40,050 nt of DNA from Microvirga splendida (GTDB lineage Bacteria; Pseudomonadota; Alphaproteobacteria; Rhizobiales; Beijerinckiaceae): NCBI RefSeq assembly GCF_016427565.1, contig NZ_JAELXT010000037.1, forward strand, positions 1 through 40,050, written 5' to 3'. Made by a program: the position numbers and the translations under genes. Shown here piece by piece: positions 32,142-39,943 of this stretch; within the stretch, counting starts at the first letter, position 1, and each line of letters opens with the position of its first letter. The notes beneath the pieces were generated by a model, which saw nothing but the letters and a program-made list of their open reading frames with translations, was not told where the DNA came from and made no database searches.

Positions 32142-32177
32142 CCCTCACCCCTGCCCCTCTCCCACACGGGAGAGGGG
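32142..32177. repeat. CTCTCCC palindromic repeat, unit 2 (inverted)
   Basis: CCCTCACCCCTGCCCCTCTC then CCACACGGGAGAGGGG is the reverse complement of unit 1 with few changes. The two units enclose about 77 bp and could pair as one long stem. The ATP-grasp gene ends about 90 bases further on. Confidence 0.75.
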
Positions 32178-32269
32178 ATGCTGTCGCAGCCTTTACACGT
32201 CCTGGGAAAAAGACATTGCGTCCCGGCTTTCTGGTCGTCGCACTCTCCGGTGCGGCTTGATCTGCATCC

Positions 32270-33106
32270 TTACCCAAGCCGCTGCAACACCGCCCGCGCC
32301 ATCACATCGGCGCTGCCGGGCGCGAATTCGAGATAGAGATACGGATCGATCAGCTCCAGCTCCATCAGCATGAAGCCGGTGGATCGAACAAGTCCGTCGA
32401 CGCGGGCGTAAAGCGGCGCCTGCGGCAGAAAATCGATGTAGGCCTGTGCCGCGTCGATCACGTCCCGGCTCACCGCGACGCGCTCATAGGTGATGCCGTA
32501 TTGCGCATTGGCCCGCCATTCGCCGGCTTTAAGCACGCGGCGCACCGCATGCGAGAACACGCCCTCGATGAAGGTCATGGTGGTCTCGCCGAGCGCGCCG
32601 ATATCGTCCTGATACTCCTGCAGCAGCACTTCGCCCGTTGGCCATCGATCCATGTTCGACCGATCGATCTTCCGGACCCCGTGCCCGCTCTGGCTCGAGA
32701 CCGGCTTCGCCACGGCAACGGACCAGCCTTCCGCCTCCATCCGCTCCGCGATGGCGGGACGGCTTGCCTCCTGCAGGTGGAATGTTTTTGGAACCGCATG
32801 ACCCGCTGCAGCCATGTCGAGCAGATAGGTCTTGCGGAAATTCCAGCGCAGCAGCTCCGGAGGGTTGAGCAGCCTTGCGCCCCTGGCCTCGCGCGCATCG
32901 ATCCAGCCGAGGAAGCGCCCCGGATCGTCGTAGTAATCCCAGCAGCACAGGGGCAGCACCGCGTCAGCCGCCACGAAGGTCTCCAGCGGGGTCGTCTTCC
33001 AGGGCAGGTATGCCGCTTCCGTGCCGTGTGCCCGCAAGGCGTTCACGAGAGCCTCGAGGTTCGGCGTCGGGTGCGGATATTCGGAGCAGGTGGCGATCAG
33101 GATCAT
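32270..33106 (-). CDS. ATP-grasp family ligase of unknown substrate
   Basis: A 278-residue protein of the ATP-grasp superfamily, which joins a carboxylate to an amine or thiol through an acyl phosphate. The N-terminal part has SEYPHPTPNLEALVNALRAH and LPLCCWDYYDDP. The ATP-binding core has VAKPVSSQSGHGVRKIDR (the small-loop lysine and Gly-rich turn), EVLLQEYQDDI and TMTFIEGVFSHAVRR. The end carries the metal-site segment LMELELIDPYLYLEFAPGSA. The layout resembles glutathione-synthetase-like or cyclo-ligase ATP-grasp proteins. It is transcribed four bases after an L,D-transpeptidase, hinting at cell-wall or peptide chemistry; that link is inference. Confidence 0.85.
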   Translation of the reverse strand: MILIATCSEYPHPTPNLEALVNALRAHGTEAAYLPWKTTPLETFVAADAVLPLCCWDYYDDPGRFLGWIDAREARGARLLNPPELLRWNFRKTYLLDMAAAGHAVPKTFHLQEASRPAIAERMEAEGWSVAVAKPVSSQSGHGVRKIDRSNMDRWPTGEVLLQEYQDDIGALGETTMTFIEGVFSHAVRRVLKAGEWRANAQYGITYERVAVSRDVIDAAQAYIDFLPQAPLYARVDGLVRSTGFMLMELELIDPYLYLEFAPGSADVMARAVLQRLG

Positions 33107-33110
33107 GGAG

Positions 33111-33644
33111 TCAGCCCACGATCTCGATGCGCGTGTTCGGCCCGATCCGCTCCAGAAGTCGCCGGATCATCGCCTTCTCCACCACCACGCATCCATCCGA
33201 GGGGGGCAGGCCGGGGCGGCCGAGATGGAGAAAGAAGGCGCTGCCGCGGTCTCGTATGATGGGGCCGCGGTTCCAGGCGATGTCGACCACCACGTCGTAG
33301 AGGTGGTCGTCGCGCCACATCGCTTCATGGCGCGTTGGGCAGGGCAGGGGGACGGGGCGGTTATAGCGCCGGTCGCTCGGGTCGTCCGACCAGCCGTCGC
33401 CTGGCCGGATGGCTTTGAGGCTCAGGCCGGTTCGGGGGCGGGGACCGCGGTCGGCCCGGTAGAAGGCCTGCAGCAGCCTGAACCGCCCGGCCGGGGCGGC
33501 CCCGTCGCCCTCGCGCTTGGAATGGCTGATGCCGCCGCGCCCGAGCGCGCAGGGAATCACGAGATTGCCGGCGACGATCCGCCCGCGCCGGTGATCGACC
33601 GGGGAGCGGAAAACACGGATAACATTGACGCGAGAGTGTTTCAT
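33111..33644 (-). CDS. L,D-transpeptidase (YkuD domain)
   Basis: A 177-residue enzyme of the YkuD fold that forms meso-DAP cross-links in peptidoglycan or attaches proteins to it. The active-site motif is intact: His140 in FFLHLG and SDGCVVV with Cys152. Upstream are APAGRFRLLQAFYRAD and NRPVPLPCPTRHEAMW, typical of the small YkuD group. The ATG at 33644 is chosen; a GTG at 33668 would add eight residues. No clear signal peptide is visible with either start, which is odd for a periplasmic enzyme. It is probably the first gene of a two-gene operon with the ATP-grasp ligase. Confidence 0.88.
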   Translation of the reverse strand: MKHSRVNVIRVFRSPVDHRRGRIVAGNLVIPCALGRGGISHSKREGDGAAPAGRFRLLQAFYRADRGPRPRTGLSLKAIRPGDGWSDDPSDRRYNRPVPLPCPTRHEAMWRDDHLYDVVVDIAWNRGPIIRDRGSAFFLHLGRPGLPPSDGCVVVEKAMIRRLLERIGPNTRIEIVG

Positions 33645-33877
33645 CGGCAGTGGAGAGTCCCGAGGCACCCCTTGTTGTCAAGCTGGGAATGACTACTCTA
33701 ATGCGTCAAGAACGATCTTGAGGCTCCCGGCTCGCGCCGCCGTCAAGTCCGGATTGCGATCTCGATCCGGATCACGGGCGGCGACAGGGGGCGGACGAAC
33801 AGGCTTCAGGCTTGCAGGTTCTCCGCTTTTGAAGGCCGTTCCAGCCAACATGCAGTTCATCGTGTGAAGGGTTTCAG

Positions 33878-34564
33878 ATGTCGAATGCCAGCCGCCTCCT
33901 CGTCGTCGATGACGATCAGGATCTGCGCGACACCCTAGCCGAACAGCTCGGACTCCATGACGAGTTCCAGATCACGACGGCCGAGACCGCCACCCAGGCC
34001 ATCGAGGCGGTGAAGGGCGACAGGATCGATCTCGCCATCATGGATGTGGGCCTGCCTGACATGGACGGGCGCGAGGCCGTCAAGGTCATGCGCCAGAACG
34101 GCTTCCGCAGCCCGATCATCATGCTCACCGCCCAGGGGTCGGACAGCGACACCGTGATGGGCCTGGAGGCGGGCGCCAACGACTACGTGGTCAAGCCCTT
34201 CAAGCTCGCCGTCCTGCTCGCCCGCATCCGCGCGCAGCTGCGCCAATACGAGGCGAGCGAGGACGCGGTGTTCCAAATCGGGCCCTACATCTTCCGCCCG
34301 GGCTCCAAGCTGCTCACCACCGAGAAGGGCTCCAAGCTCAAGCTCACGGAGAAGGAGACGGCGATCCTGCGCTATCTCTACCGCGCCGGCCGGGCCGTGG
34401 TCGGCCGCGACACCCTGCTCACCGAGGTGTGGGGCTACAATTCCAACGTCACCACCCATACGCTCGAGACGCATATCTACCGCCTGCGCCAGAAGATCGA
34501 ATCCGATCCGTCGAATGCCAGCATCCTGGTGACGGAACCGGGCGGCTACAAGCTGATCCCGTAG
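33878..34564 (+). CDS. OmpR-family response regulator
   Basis: A 228-residue two-component regulator. The receiver domain (6-120) has the acidic cluster Asp11-Asp12-Asp13, the phospho-acceptor Asp56 in LAIMDVGLPDMDG, Thr84 and Lys106 (NDYVVKPFKL). The DNA-binding winged helix (about 130-228) has LTEKETAILRYLYRAGRAVV, VWGYNSNVTTHTLETHIYRL and VTEPGGYKLIP. GAAGGG stands before the ATG at 33878. No histidine kinase is adjacent, so it is an orphan here. It is not CtrA: the sequence differs and the setting is different. A cyclic-nucleotide-domain gene follows after ten bases. Confidence 0.94.
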   Translation: MSNASRLLVVDDDQDLRDTLAEQLGLHDEFQITTAETATQAIEAVKGDRIDLAIMDVGLPDMDGREAVKVMRQNGFRSPIIMLTAQGSDSDTVMGLEAGANDYVVKPFKLAVLLARIRAQLRQYEASEDAVFQIGPYIFRPGSKLLTTEKGSKLKLTEKETAILRYLYRAGRAVVGRDTLLTEVWGYNSNVTTHTLETHIYRLRQKIESDPSNASILVTEPGGYKLIP

Positions 34565-34574
34565 AACAACCGCC

Positions 34575-35072
34575 ATGGCGCTCGACGACGACATCGCGAT
34601 CCTGACCCAGGCTCCGCTGTTCAACCTGCTGGAGAAGGATGCCCTGCGCCTTGTCGCCTTCGCGTCGGAAACCCGCAGCTACCGCGAGGGCGACGTGCTG
34701 TTCAAGAAAGGCGACCGGTCCGACGGCGGCTATGTGGTGACCGCCGGCGCCATCGCGCTCGACGCTGCTGATGACGGCTCGCCGGCAGCCTTCGTGGCCG
34801 GGCCCGGCGCGTTGATCGGTCAGGCCGCCCTGTTCGCCCGCATCGAGCGCCGCGCCACCGCCACGGCCCGCGAGCCCTCCACCATCATCCGCGTGACCCC
34901 CAGCCTCATGCGCCGGGTCCTGGAGGAGTTCCCGGATGCTGCCGCCGCGATCCACGACGCCATGGCCGAGGAGCTCGCGCGCCTCACGGAAGGCCTGGAG
35001 CGCGTGCGCCAGCAGCTCATCGCCATCGACGGCGAGGAAGCCCCGGCGGAATCACGACCCGACGACGAATGA
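34575..35072 (+). CDS. Cyclic-nucleotide-binding-domain protein without DNA-binding domain
   Basis: A 165-residue protein made of one CAP-type cNMP-binding fold (about 10-125; SYREGDVLFKKGDRSDGGYV then VTAGAIALDA, GPGALIGQAALFARIERRAT) plus a helical tail (about 127-155). The Gly-Gln-Ala segment corresponds to the phosphate-binding cassette, but the usual Arg-Ser/Thr pair is not clear, so ligand binding is uncertain. There is no helix-turn-helix. It lies in an operon with the response regulator and may modulate it or its kinase. A perfect hairpin follows, ahead of the convergent chemoreceptor gene. Confidence 0.85.
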   Translation: MALDDDIAILTQAPLFNLLEKDALRLVAFASETRSYREGDVLFKKGDRSDGGYVVTAGAIALDAADDGSPAAFVAGPGALIGQAALFARIERRATATAREPSTIIRVTPSLMRRVLEEFPDAAAAIHDAMAEELARLTEGLERVRQQLIAIDGEEAPAESRPDDE

Positions 35073-35084
35073 GGGCTCGGTAGC

Positions 35085-35107
35085 CCGGGCGTGGAGTCCA
35101 CGCCCGG
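35085..35107. terminator. Bidirectional hairpin between convergent genes
   Basis: CCGGGCGTGGA (35085-35095) and TCCACGCCCGG (35097-35107) are perfect inverted repeats around one base; the real loop would be about five bases. It lies between the convergent CNBD and chemoreceptor genes and can serve both strands. T-rich tails are weak. Confidence 0.5.
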
Positions 35108-35123
35108 CTCCAAGGTGTCTTTC

Positions 35124-36836
35124 TCACGCCGCCTTGACGTCGGAGAGGAACACGTCGACCTCACGGCTCAGGTTCTCGGCATAGCGGGCCAGCTCCTGCG
35201 CCGCGTCCAGCACCTGAACGGCCGCAGCACCCGTCTCGCCCGCACCTTCCTTCACGCTGTCGATGCTCCCCGTCACCTGACTGGTGCCGCGGGCGGCCTC
35301 CTGGACGCTGCGGGAGATCTCGCTGGTCGTTGCGCCCTGCTCCTCCATGGCGGCGGCGATGCCGGTGGAGATGCTGGAGATCTGGTCGATGACCGTCTGG
35401 ATCCCATGGATGGCGCTCACGGCCTCCTGGGTGGCTCCCTGGATCTGGGCGATCTGCGAGCCGATCTCCTCGGTGGCCTTGGCGGTCTGGGTCGCAAGGT
35501 TCTTCACTTCGCTGGCCACGACCGCGAAGCCCTTGCCGGCCTCGCCGGCCCGGGCGGCCTCGATGGTGGCGTTGAGCGCCAGCAGGTTCGTCTGGGCGGC
35601 CAGGTTGTTGATCAGCGTGACCACGTCGCCAATGCGCTCGGCGCCGCTGGAGAGAGCCTGCACGATGCCGTTGGTGCGCTTGGCGCTCTCGACGGCCTCG
35701 AACGAGATCTGCGACGACTGGGTGACCTGCCGGGCGATCTCGCGGATCGAGCTCGACATCTCCTCGGTGGCGGCCGCGACGGTCTGCACGCTGCCGGAGG
35801 TCTGCTCGGCCGCGGCCGCCACGCTGACGGACTGGAGGTTCGTCCGCTCGGCCGTGGCCGTCATGGTCTGGGCAGTGGCCTCCATCTGCGAGGCGGCGGC
35901 AGCGAGCCCCTGGGTCAGGGCCGACACATTGGATTCGAATTGGCGGGTCAGGCCATCCAGCTTTAGGGCGCGCTGCATCTTCGCGTCGCTCTCGGCGGCC
36001 TGCTCGTCGGCGAGCCGCTGACGCTCGACCGTGTTCTCGCGGAAGATCTCCACGGCGCGGGCCATTTCGCCGATCTCGTTCTTCCAGGCGAGGTAGGGCA
36101 CCGTCACGGAGGCGTCGCCGCGGGCCAGGCCGTTCATGGTTTCTGCGAGCTTCGGGATCGGCCGGAATAGCATCCGGGCCGAGAGGATCGCCGCCAGGGT
36201 CAGCACCAGGACGGCGGCGAGCGAAACCAGGCCCATCTGCCACATGAGGCGGCTCGCCGAGGCTTCCAGCGCGGTGACCTGAAACCCGCTGCCGAGGACG
36301 CCCAGAACCTGTCCGCTCTGGCCGAAGACAGGCAGGTTCACCAGGAGATAATCTCCTCCGAGGATCTTGGCCTGGCCCACATAGGTGCCGCCGGCCGACA
36401 CGATGGGGAAGACCACGCCCTTGCGGTCCATGGCCGTGCCGACCGCGCGGGTCCCGTCGGGATTGCGCATGTTGGTGGCCCGGCGGATGAAGTCCCCGGT
36501 GGCCTTGTCCTTCACGAACAGGGTCGCGGGCGCCTGGGTCGCCTCGGCGATCCGGTCGGCGAGCTCGTCACTGTAGAACACGGCATCGTCGTTCACCGTG
36601 ATCCCGGTGACGGCACCCGTGCCGTCCTTCTTCACCGTGAGGCTGCCGATGGAGCCGCTCAGGATGCCGACAAACGTCCGCACGTTGGATTGCAGCTGCG
36701 CCAGGGCCTTGCTCTGGATGTCCGAGCGGGTCTGAATCGACACGACCGCGAAGAGGGCTGCGGCGGTCATCACGACGAAGGCCACCATGGCGGCGGTGGT
36801 GAGATGGGAGAGCTTGCGATGAGCGAGGAACTGCAC
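35124..36836 (-). CDS. Methyl-accepting chemotaxis protein with periplasmic sensor
   Basis: A 570-residue chemoreceptor. The first membrane helix is about 12-32. A periplasmic single-Cache-type sensor (about 38-200) has DGTGAVTGITVNDDAVFYSD, VKDKATGDFIRRATNM, KGVVFPIVSAGGTYVGQAKI and VFGQSGQVLGVLGSGF. The second helix is about 208-225, followed by HAMP (about 226-280). The signalling domain has the hairpin-tip ATIEAARAGEAGKGFAVVAS then EVKNLA, and methylation-helix regions on both sides. There is no C-terminal pentapeptide tether. The start is GTG 36836 with only a weak AAGG nearby. The ligand is unknown. Confidence 0.93.
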   Translation of the reverse strand: MQFLAHRKLSHLTTAAMVAFVVMTAAALFAVVSIQTRSDIQSKALAQLQSNVRTFVGILSGSIGSLTVKKDGTGAVTGITVNDDAVFYSDELADRIAEATQAPATLFVKDKATGDFIRRATNMRNPDGTRAVGTAMDRKGVVFPIVSAGGTYVGQAKILGGDYLLVNLPVFGQSGQVLGVLGSGFQVTALEASASRLMWQMGLVSLAAVLVLTLAAILSARMLFRPIPKLAETMNGLARGDASVTVPYLAWKNEIGEMARAVEIFRENTVERQRLADEQAAESDAKMQRALKLDGLTRQFESNVSALTQGLAAAASQMEATAQTMTATAERTNLQSVSVAAAAEQTSGSVQTVAAATEEMSSSIREIARQVTQSSQISFEAVESAKRTNGIVQALSSGAERIGDVVTLINNLAAQTNLLALNATIEAARAGEAGKGFAVVASEVKNLATQTAKATEEIGSQIAQIQGATQEAVSAIHGIQTVIDQISSISTGIAAAMEEQGATTSEISRSVQEAARGTSQVTGSIDSVKEGAGETGAAAVQVLDAAQELARYAENLSREVDVFLSDVKAA

Positions 36837-36974
36837 GGGTCTTTACCTTAGGGAACTTTGTGCAGCCTGTTTCGCAAAGGGCGGTTAACAACCCGTCAAG
36901 ACGAGCGCCCGCAAACCCTCCTCGATCGCTTCCGTCACCAGCTCATGGCTGGCGAGGGCCGGACGCGCGGGATC

Positions 36975-37874
36975 CTACGAGGCCAGGATCCCTTCGATGA
37001 GCGAAACCACCTGGGCCGCTTCCTCAAACGTTGCCAGCCGGTGCGGGCGGCCTTCCAGGAGAAGGGCAAGCTCCGCGATCTGGTTGGCATCGGCCCGCAT
37101 GGGCGCGATGTCGCCGCTCTCGTGGGTCAGGCGGTACCATTCACTCATGACGGCCGAGCTTTTTGAGCCCTTCACCTCGAAGCGGTTGAACTCGTCCCGG
37201 TCTCCGTCCACGGCGGCATCGATGGTCATGGTCGCGGAGGCGAACCGGAGCACGGCATGGACCCGTGTTTCCGTGCCGGTCGATCCGCGCTCGACCGTGC
37301 ATTCCGCGAGGCGCCCCGGGCCGAACAGGCGCAAGGCCAGGAAGGCGAAGTGGGACACGACCTCCCGGGTGAAGCCGCCCTGTTCAGGGCCGGCGAGCCA
37401 CGATGCGGCACCCTGCTGCCACTCCCTGGGCCATTGCCGGAAGCGCAGCGTCAGATGGGCCGACAGGTTTTCGCCGAGAGCCCCGGTGTCGACCAGCTCC
37501 TTGAGGCGCAGGGCCGCCGGAGCGGTGGCGAAGGGAAAGTTGACGGCGGCCGGAATGCCCGCCCGCGCAACCGCATCGACGCAGGCCCGGGCCGATTCAG
37601 GCGAGGCCGCGAGCGGCTTCTCGCACAGGAGCGCCTTGCCGGCGCCCGCCACCGTCCTGACGATCTCCTCGTGGGTAAGCGGAGGCGTCGCCACATAGAT
37701 GCAATGGACGGACGTGTTACCGACGAGCTCGGCGACGCTGCCGGCCATCGGGATCGCGGTCTCCGGCGCCGCCGGATCGTAGGCTGCCACGATCGTGAAG
37801 GCGGGGTTCGCCCTGATGCTGTCCGCGAGGCGCCGGCCCATCGTGCCGAGGCCGACAATTCCAATGCCGTACAT
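36975..37874 (-). CDS. Gfo/Idh/MocA-family oxidoreductase
   Basis: A 299-residue NAD(P)-dependent dehydrogenase-like protein. The N-terminal Rossmann fold begins MYGIGIVGLGTMGRRLADSI and has YVATPPLTHEEIV and ALLCEKPLAAS, whose EKP lysine is the usual catalytic-region residue. The C-terminal domain has GGFTREVVSHFAFLALRLFG, with His in the active-site position, and VKGSKSSAVMSEWYRL. The ATG at 37874 gives the standard start of the fold. The TAG stop is followed in frame by 29 more open codons (to TAA at 36885), unusual for a random spacer. The substrate is unknown, probably a sugar or cyclitol-type alcohol. Confidence 0.9.
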   Translation of the reverse strand: MYGIGIVGLGTMGRRLADSIRANPAFTIVAAYDPAAPETAIPMAGSVAELVGNTSVHCIYVATPPLTHEEIVRTVAGAGKALLCEKPLAASPESARACVDAVARAGIPAAVNFPFATAPAALRLKELVDTGALGENLSAHLTLRFRQWPREWQQGAASWLAGPEQGGFTREVVSHFAFLALRLFGPGRLAECTVERGSTGTETRVHAVLRFASATMTIDAAVDGDRDEFNRFEVKGSKSSAVMSEWYRLTHESGDIAPMRADANQIAELALLLEGRPHRLATFEEAAQVVSLIEGILAS

Positions 37875-37917
37875 GATCAACAATCCGCCAAGAGGGTCTG
37901 AGGGTTGGACGCGGGCC

Positions 37918-38733
37918 TTACAGCTCCAGCACGGCCGTGACCGGCGCATGGTCGGAGGGGCGTTCCCAGCCGCGGGTGTCGCGGGTGACGTCGACGGTGC
38001 GAAGGGTGTCCTTCAGGCCCTTCGACAGCCAGATGTGGTCGAGCCGGCGGCCCTTGTCGGCGGCAGCCCAGTCGGGCGAGCGGTAGCTCCACCAGGAATA
38101 GATCTTTTCCGGCTCGGGGCGCAGGACCCGCATGGCGTCGATCCACTCCGCCTCCTGGCGCAGCTCCTCGAACATCTCGGTCTCCACCGGCGTGTGGCTC
38201 ACCACGTCGAGCAACTGCTTATGGCTCCACACGTCGTGCTCGAGGGGCGCCACGTTGAGGTCGCCGACGAGGATCGCCGGTCCGGCTGCCGGCTTCGCCT
38301 TGCTGCCCCATGAGCGCATCTCGGCCATGAAATCCAGCTTGTGGCGGAATTTCTCGTTGATCTCGGGGTCGGGAATGTCGCCGCCGGCCGGCACGTAGAA
38401 GTTATGGATGGTGAGCCCCGCCGCGGCCTTGGCCTCCCGGCTCAAGGTCACGGTGATGTGGCGGGCGTCCTGGCGGCCGCACATCTCCATCACGCTGGTC
38501 TCGGAGAACGGGTAGCGGGACAGGATCGCGACGCCGTTATAGCCCTTCTGGCCCATATGGACCACGAAGGGATAGCCGAAGGCCTGCAGGTCCTTCAGCG
38601 GCAGCTTGTCGTTCGGGCACTTGGTCTCCTGCAGGCACAGGATGTCCGGGCGGCGCTCCTTCAAGAAGCGGCCCACCTGGTCGAGGCGCAGGCGTACGGA
38701 ATTGATGTTCCAGGTCGAGACGGTCAGTTGCAC
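37918..38733 (-). CDS. xth: Exodeoxyribonuclease III (AP endonuclease)
   Basis: Base-excision-repair enzyme that cuts at abasic sites and has 3'-5' exonuclease activity. The 271-residue product starts with VSTWNINSVRLRLDQVGRFL and has LCLQETKCPNDKLP (metal-binding Glu), GYNGVAILSR, FYVPAGGDIPDPE, the catalytic ILVGDLNVAPLEHDVWSHKQ, RLDHIWLS and the final SDHAPVTAVLEL. The start is GTG 38733, with AAGGGG about ten bases upstream. It is probably expressed from its own promoter near the repeat at 38800; the Gfo/Idh gene follows after 43 bases. Confidence 0.95.
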   Translation of the reverse strand: MQLTVSTWNINSVRLRLDQVGRFLKERRPDILCLQETKCPNDKLPLKDLQAFGYPFVVHMGQKGYNGVAILSRYPFSETSVMEMCGRQDARHITVTLSREAKAAAGLTIHNFYVPAGGDIPDPEINEKFRHKLDFMAEMRSWGSKAKPAAGPAILVGDLNVAPLEHDVWSHKQLLDVVSHTPVETEMFEELRQEAEWIDAMRVLRPEPEKIYSWWSYRSPDWAAADKGRRLDHIWLSKGLKDTLRTVDVTRDTRGWERPSDHAPVTAVLEL

Positions 38734-38799
38734 GGAAAAGGCCCCTTGGAAGACCCTTTCCGGCTACGACAGAATCGGCCCGGAGGGAAGGGCGCCTCG

Positions 38800-38899
38800 T
38801 GTCATCCCCGGCGGTCCGCAGGACCGGGAAGGGGATCCACGATCACGCGCGGCCCTGTGGATTCCCTTCCCCTCCGCTTCGCTCCGGCCGGGAATGACA
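38800..38899. repeat. Long palindromic intergenic repeat, copy B
   Basis: A 100-bp element with ends TGTCATCCCCGGC and GCCGGGAATGACA. The inner hairpin reads GGTCC-GCA-GGACC, where copy A has GGCCC-GTA-GGGCC, a compensated base-pair change. The nested GGGAAGGGGATCCA/TGGATTCCCTTCCC repeat is also present. It lies between xth and the lolA-like gene, both on the minus strand, and ends 26 bases beyond the lolA stop. Confidence 0.85.
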
Positions 38900-38924
38900 T
38901 CCAGGTTCACACGTTCGACGGCGG

Positions 38925-39842
38925 CTACCGGTTGTTGCCCGCGCCGATGATCGCTTCGTACTGGATCTTGAACAGGTCCTGGTCGATCCGGCGGCCCCGT
39001 TCGGCCTTGCCGAGCACCACCATGGTCTGGAAGCCCTGGGCATCGACGATGCGCCACTGGTTCAGGTTCTCCACCTGGGGGTCGAAATAGAGCGTGATCC
39101 GGGAGGTGCCGCCGAGCGTCGAGGAGTCCTCCAGATTGATCCGCACCGAATTGCCATCATTGGTGATGCCGGTGATCTTGATGTCCTGGCCGAGATTGAC
39201 GCGCTCGCGCAGGAGGAACTTCAGCGGCGTCTGCGAGATCGAATAGAGATCCTGGGTGGCGAGCTTGCGGTCGCGCACGGCCACCGAGCGGCCGTCGGCG
39301 ATCACCTGGAGGGTGGCGGGCGGATCGTACTCGAACCGCACCTTGCCGGGACGCTGGAGATAGAGCGTGCCGCCCTGCCGGCGCCCGTCGCCGCCGACCT
39401 GCGTGAAATCCGCCACCATGGTGCTGAGATTCGTGAAGAAGGCGTTGGCCCGCTCCACCACCACGCTGTTGGGCAGCGGCTGGTTGAGCGCCACCGGAAT
39501 CGCCGAGGCGGTGACGATGGGCTTCGGGGTGATCGCAATGGGCTCGGGAGCCGCCGCGGGCTCGTCGAGGACGGGCCGGCTCGGGGGCAGGGGAGCCGTC
39601 ATGGCCAGAACCTGCTCCGCGTTGGCCGGCCTGGGGATCACCGGCCGGGCCGCATGATGCGGGGATCCCGGGAGATGGAAGGAGGCGGTCGGCAGGGCGG
39701 CCGCCGCCCGGCTGAAGCCCTGGGCTGCCGGCCGTGCCGGCGGCAGGATCATCTCGATCGGCAGCGTCTGCCCCATGGCCGGCAGGCTGCCCGCGCACGC
39801 GAACAGGGCCATCGCCAGGCTGAGTGAAGAAAGGGGACGCAT
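38925..39842 (-). CDS. lolA: LolA-like outer-membrane lipoprotein carrier protein
   Basis: Periplasmic carrier that takes lipoproteins from LolCDE to the outer membrane; members of this alphaproteobacterial group are called LolA-like. The 305-residue form (ATG 39842, GGAG nine bases upstream) has a signal peptide (SSLSLAMALFACAGSLPAMG) and a long Pro/Ala-rich stretch (about residues 25-120). The LolA domain follows (about 125-304): ANAFFTNLSTMVADFTQVGG, GTLYLQRPGKVRFEYDPPAT, LQVIADGRSVAVRDRKLATQ and PLKFLLRERVNL. The extension makes it about 100 residues longer than E. coli LolA. It sits directly downstream of ftsK, as in E. coli and many proteobacteria. Confidence 0.9.
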   Translation of the reverse strand: MRPLSSLSLAMALFACAGSLPAMGQTLPIEMILPPARPAAQGFSRAAAALPTASFHLPGSPHHAARPVIPRPANAEQVLAMTAPLPPSRPVLDEPAAAPEPIAITPKPIVTASAIPVALNQPLPNSVVVERANAFFTNLSTMVADFTQVGGDGRRQGGTLYLQRPGKVRFEYDPPATLQVIADGRSVAVRDRKLATQDLYSISQTPLKFLLRERVNLGQDIKITGITNDGNSVRINLEDSSTLGGTSRITLYFDPQVENLNQWRIVDAQGFQTMVVLGKAERGRRIDQDLFKIQYEAIIGAGNNR

Positions 39843-39943
39843 CCGAAGGATCTCCTGACCGGAACGATTATGACCGCTGCTTGACCATTGCACATGGCTC
39901 AACAATGACGCAGGGGAGCGGCCAGGGTTCCCGTTCTGAGACG

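Noticed and set aside
32031..32177. CRISPR-like array
   Set aside because: Only two units, in opposite orientation and themselves palindromic; no regular spacers and no cas genes.
33878..34564. CtrA itself
   Set aside because: The receiver and winged-helix sequence differ from the very conserved CtrA, and the adjacent cNMP-type gene is not its usual context.
36858..37166. 102-codon plus-strand ORF at the chemoreceptor/Gfo-Idh gap
   Set aside because: Mostly antisense to the Gfo/Idh gene and without motifs; the minus-strand in-frame extension is the more interesting reading.
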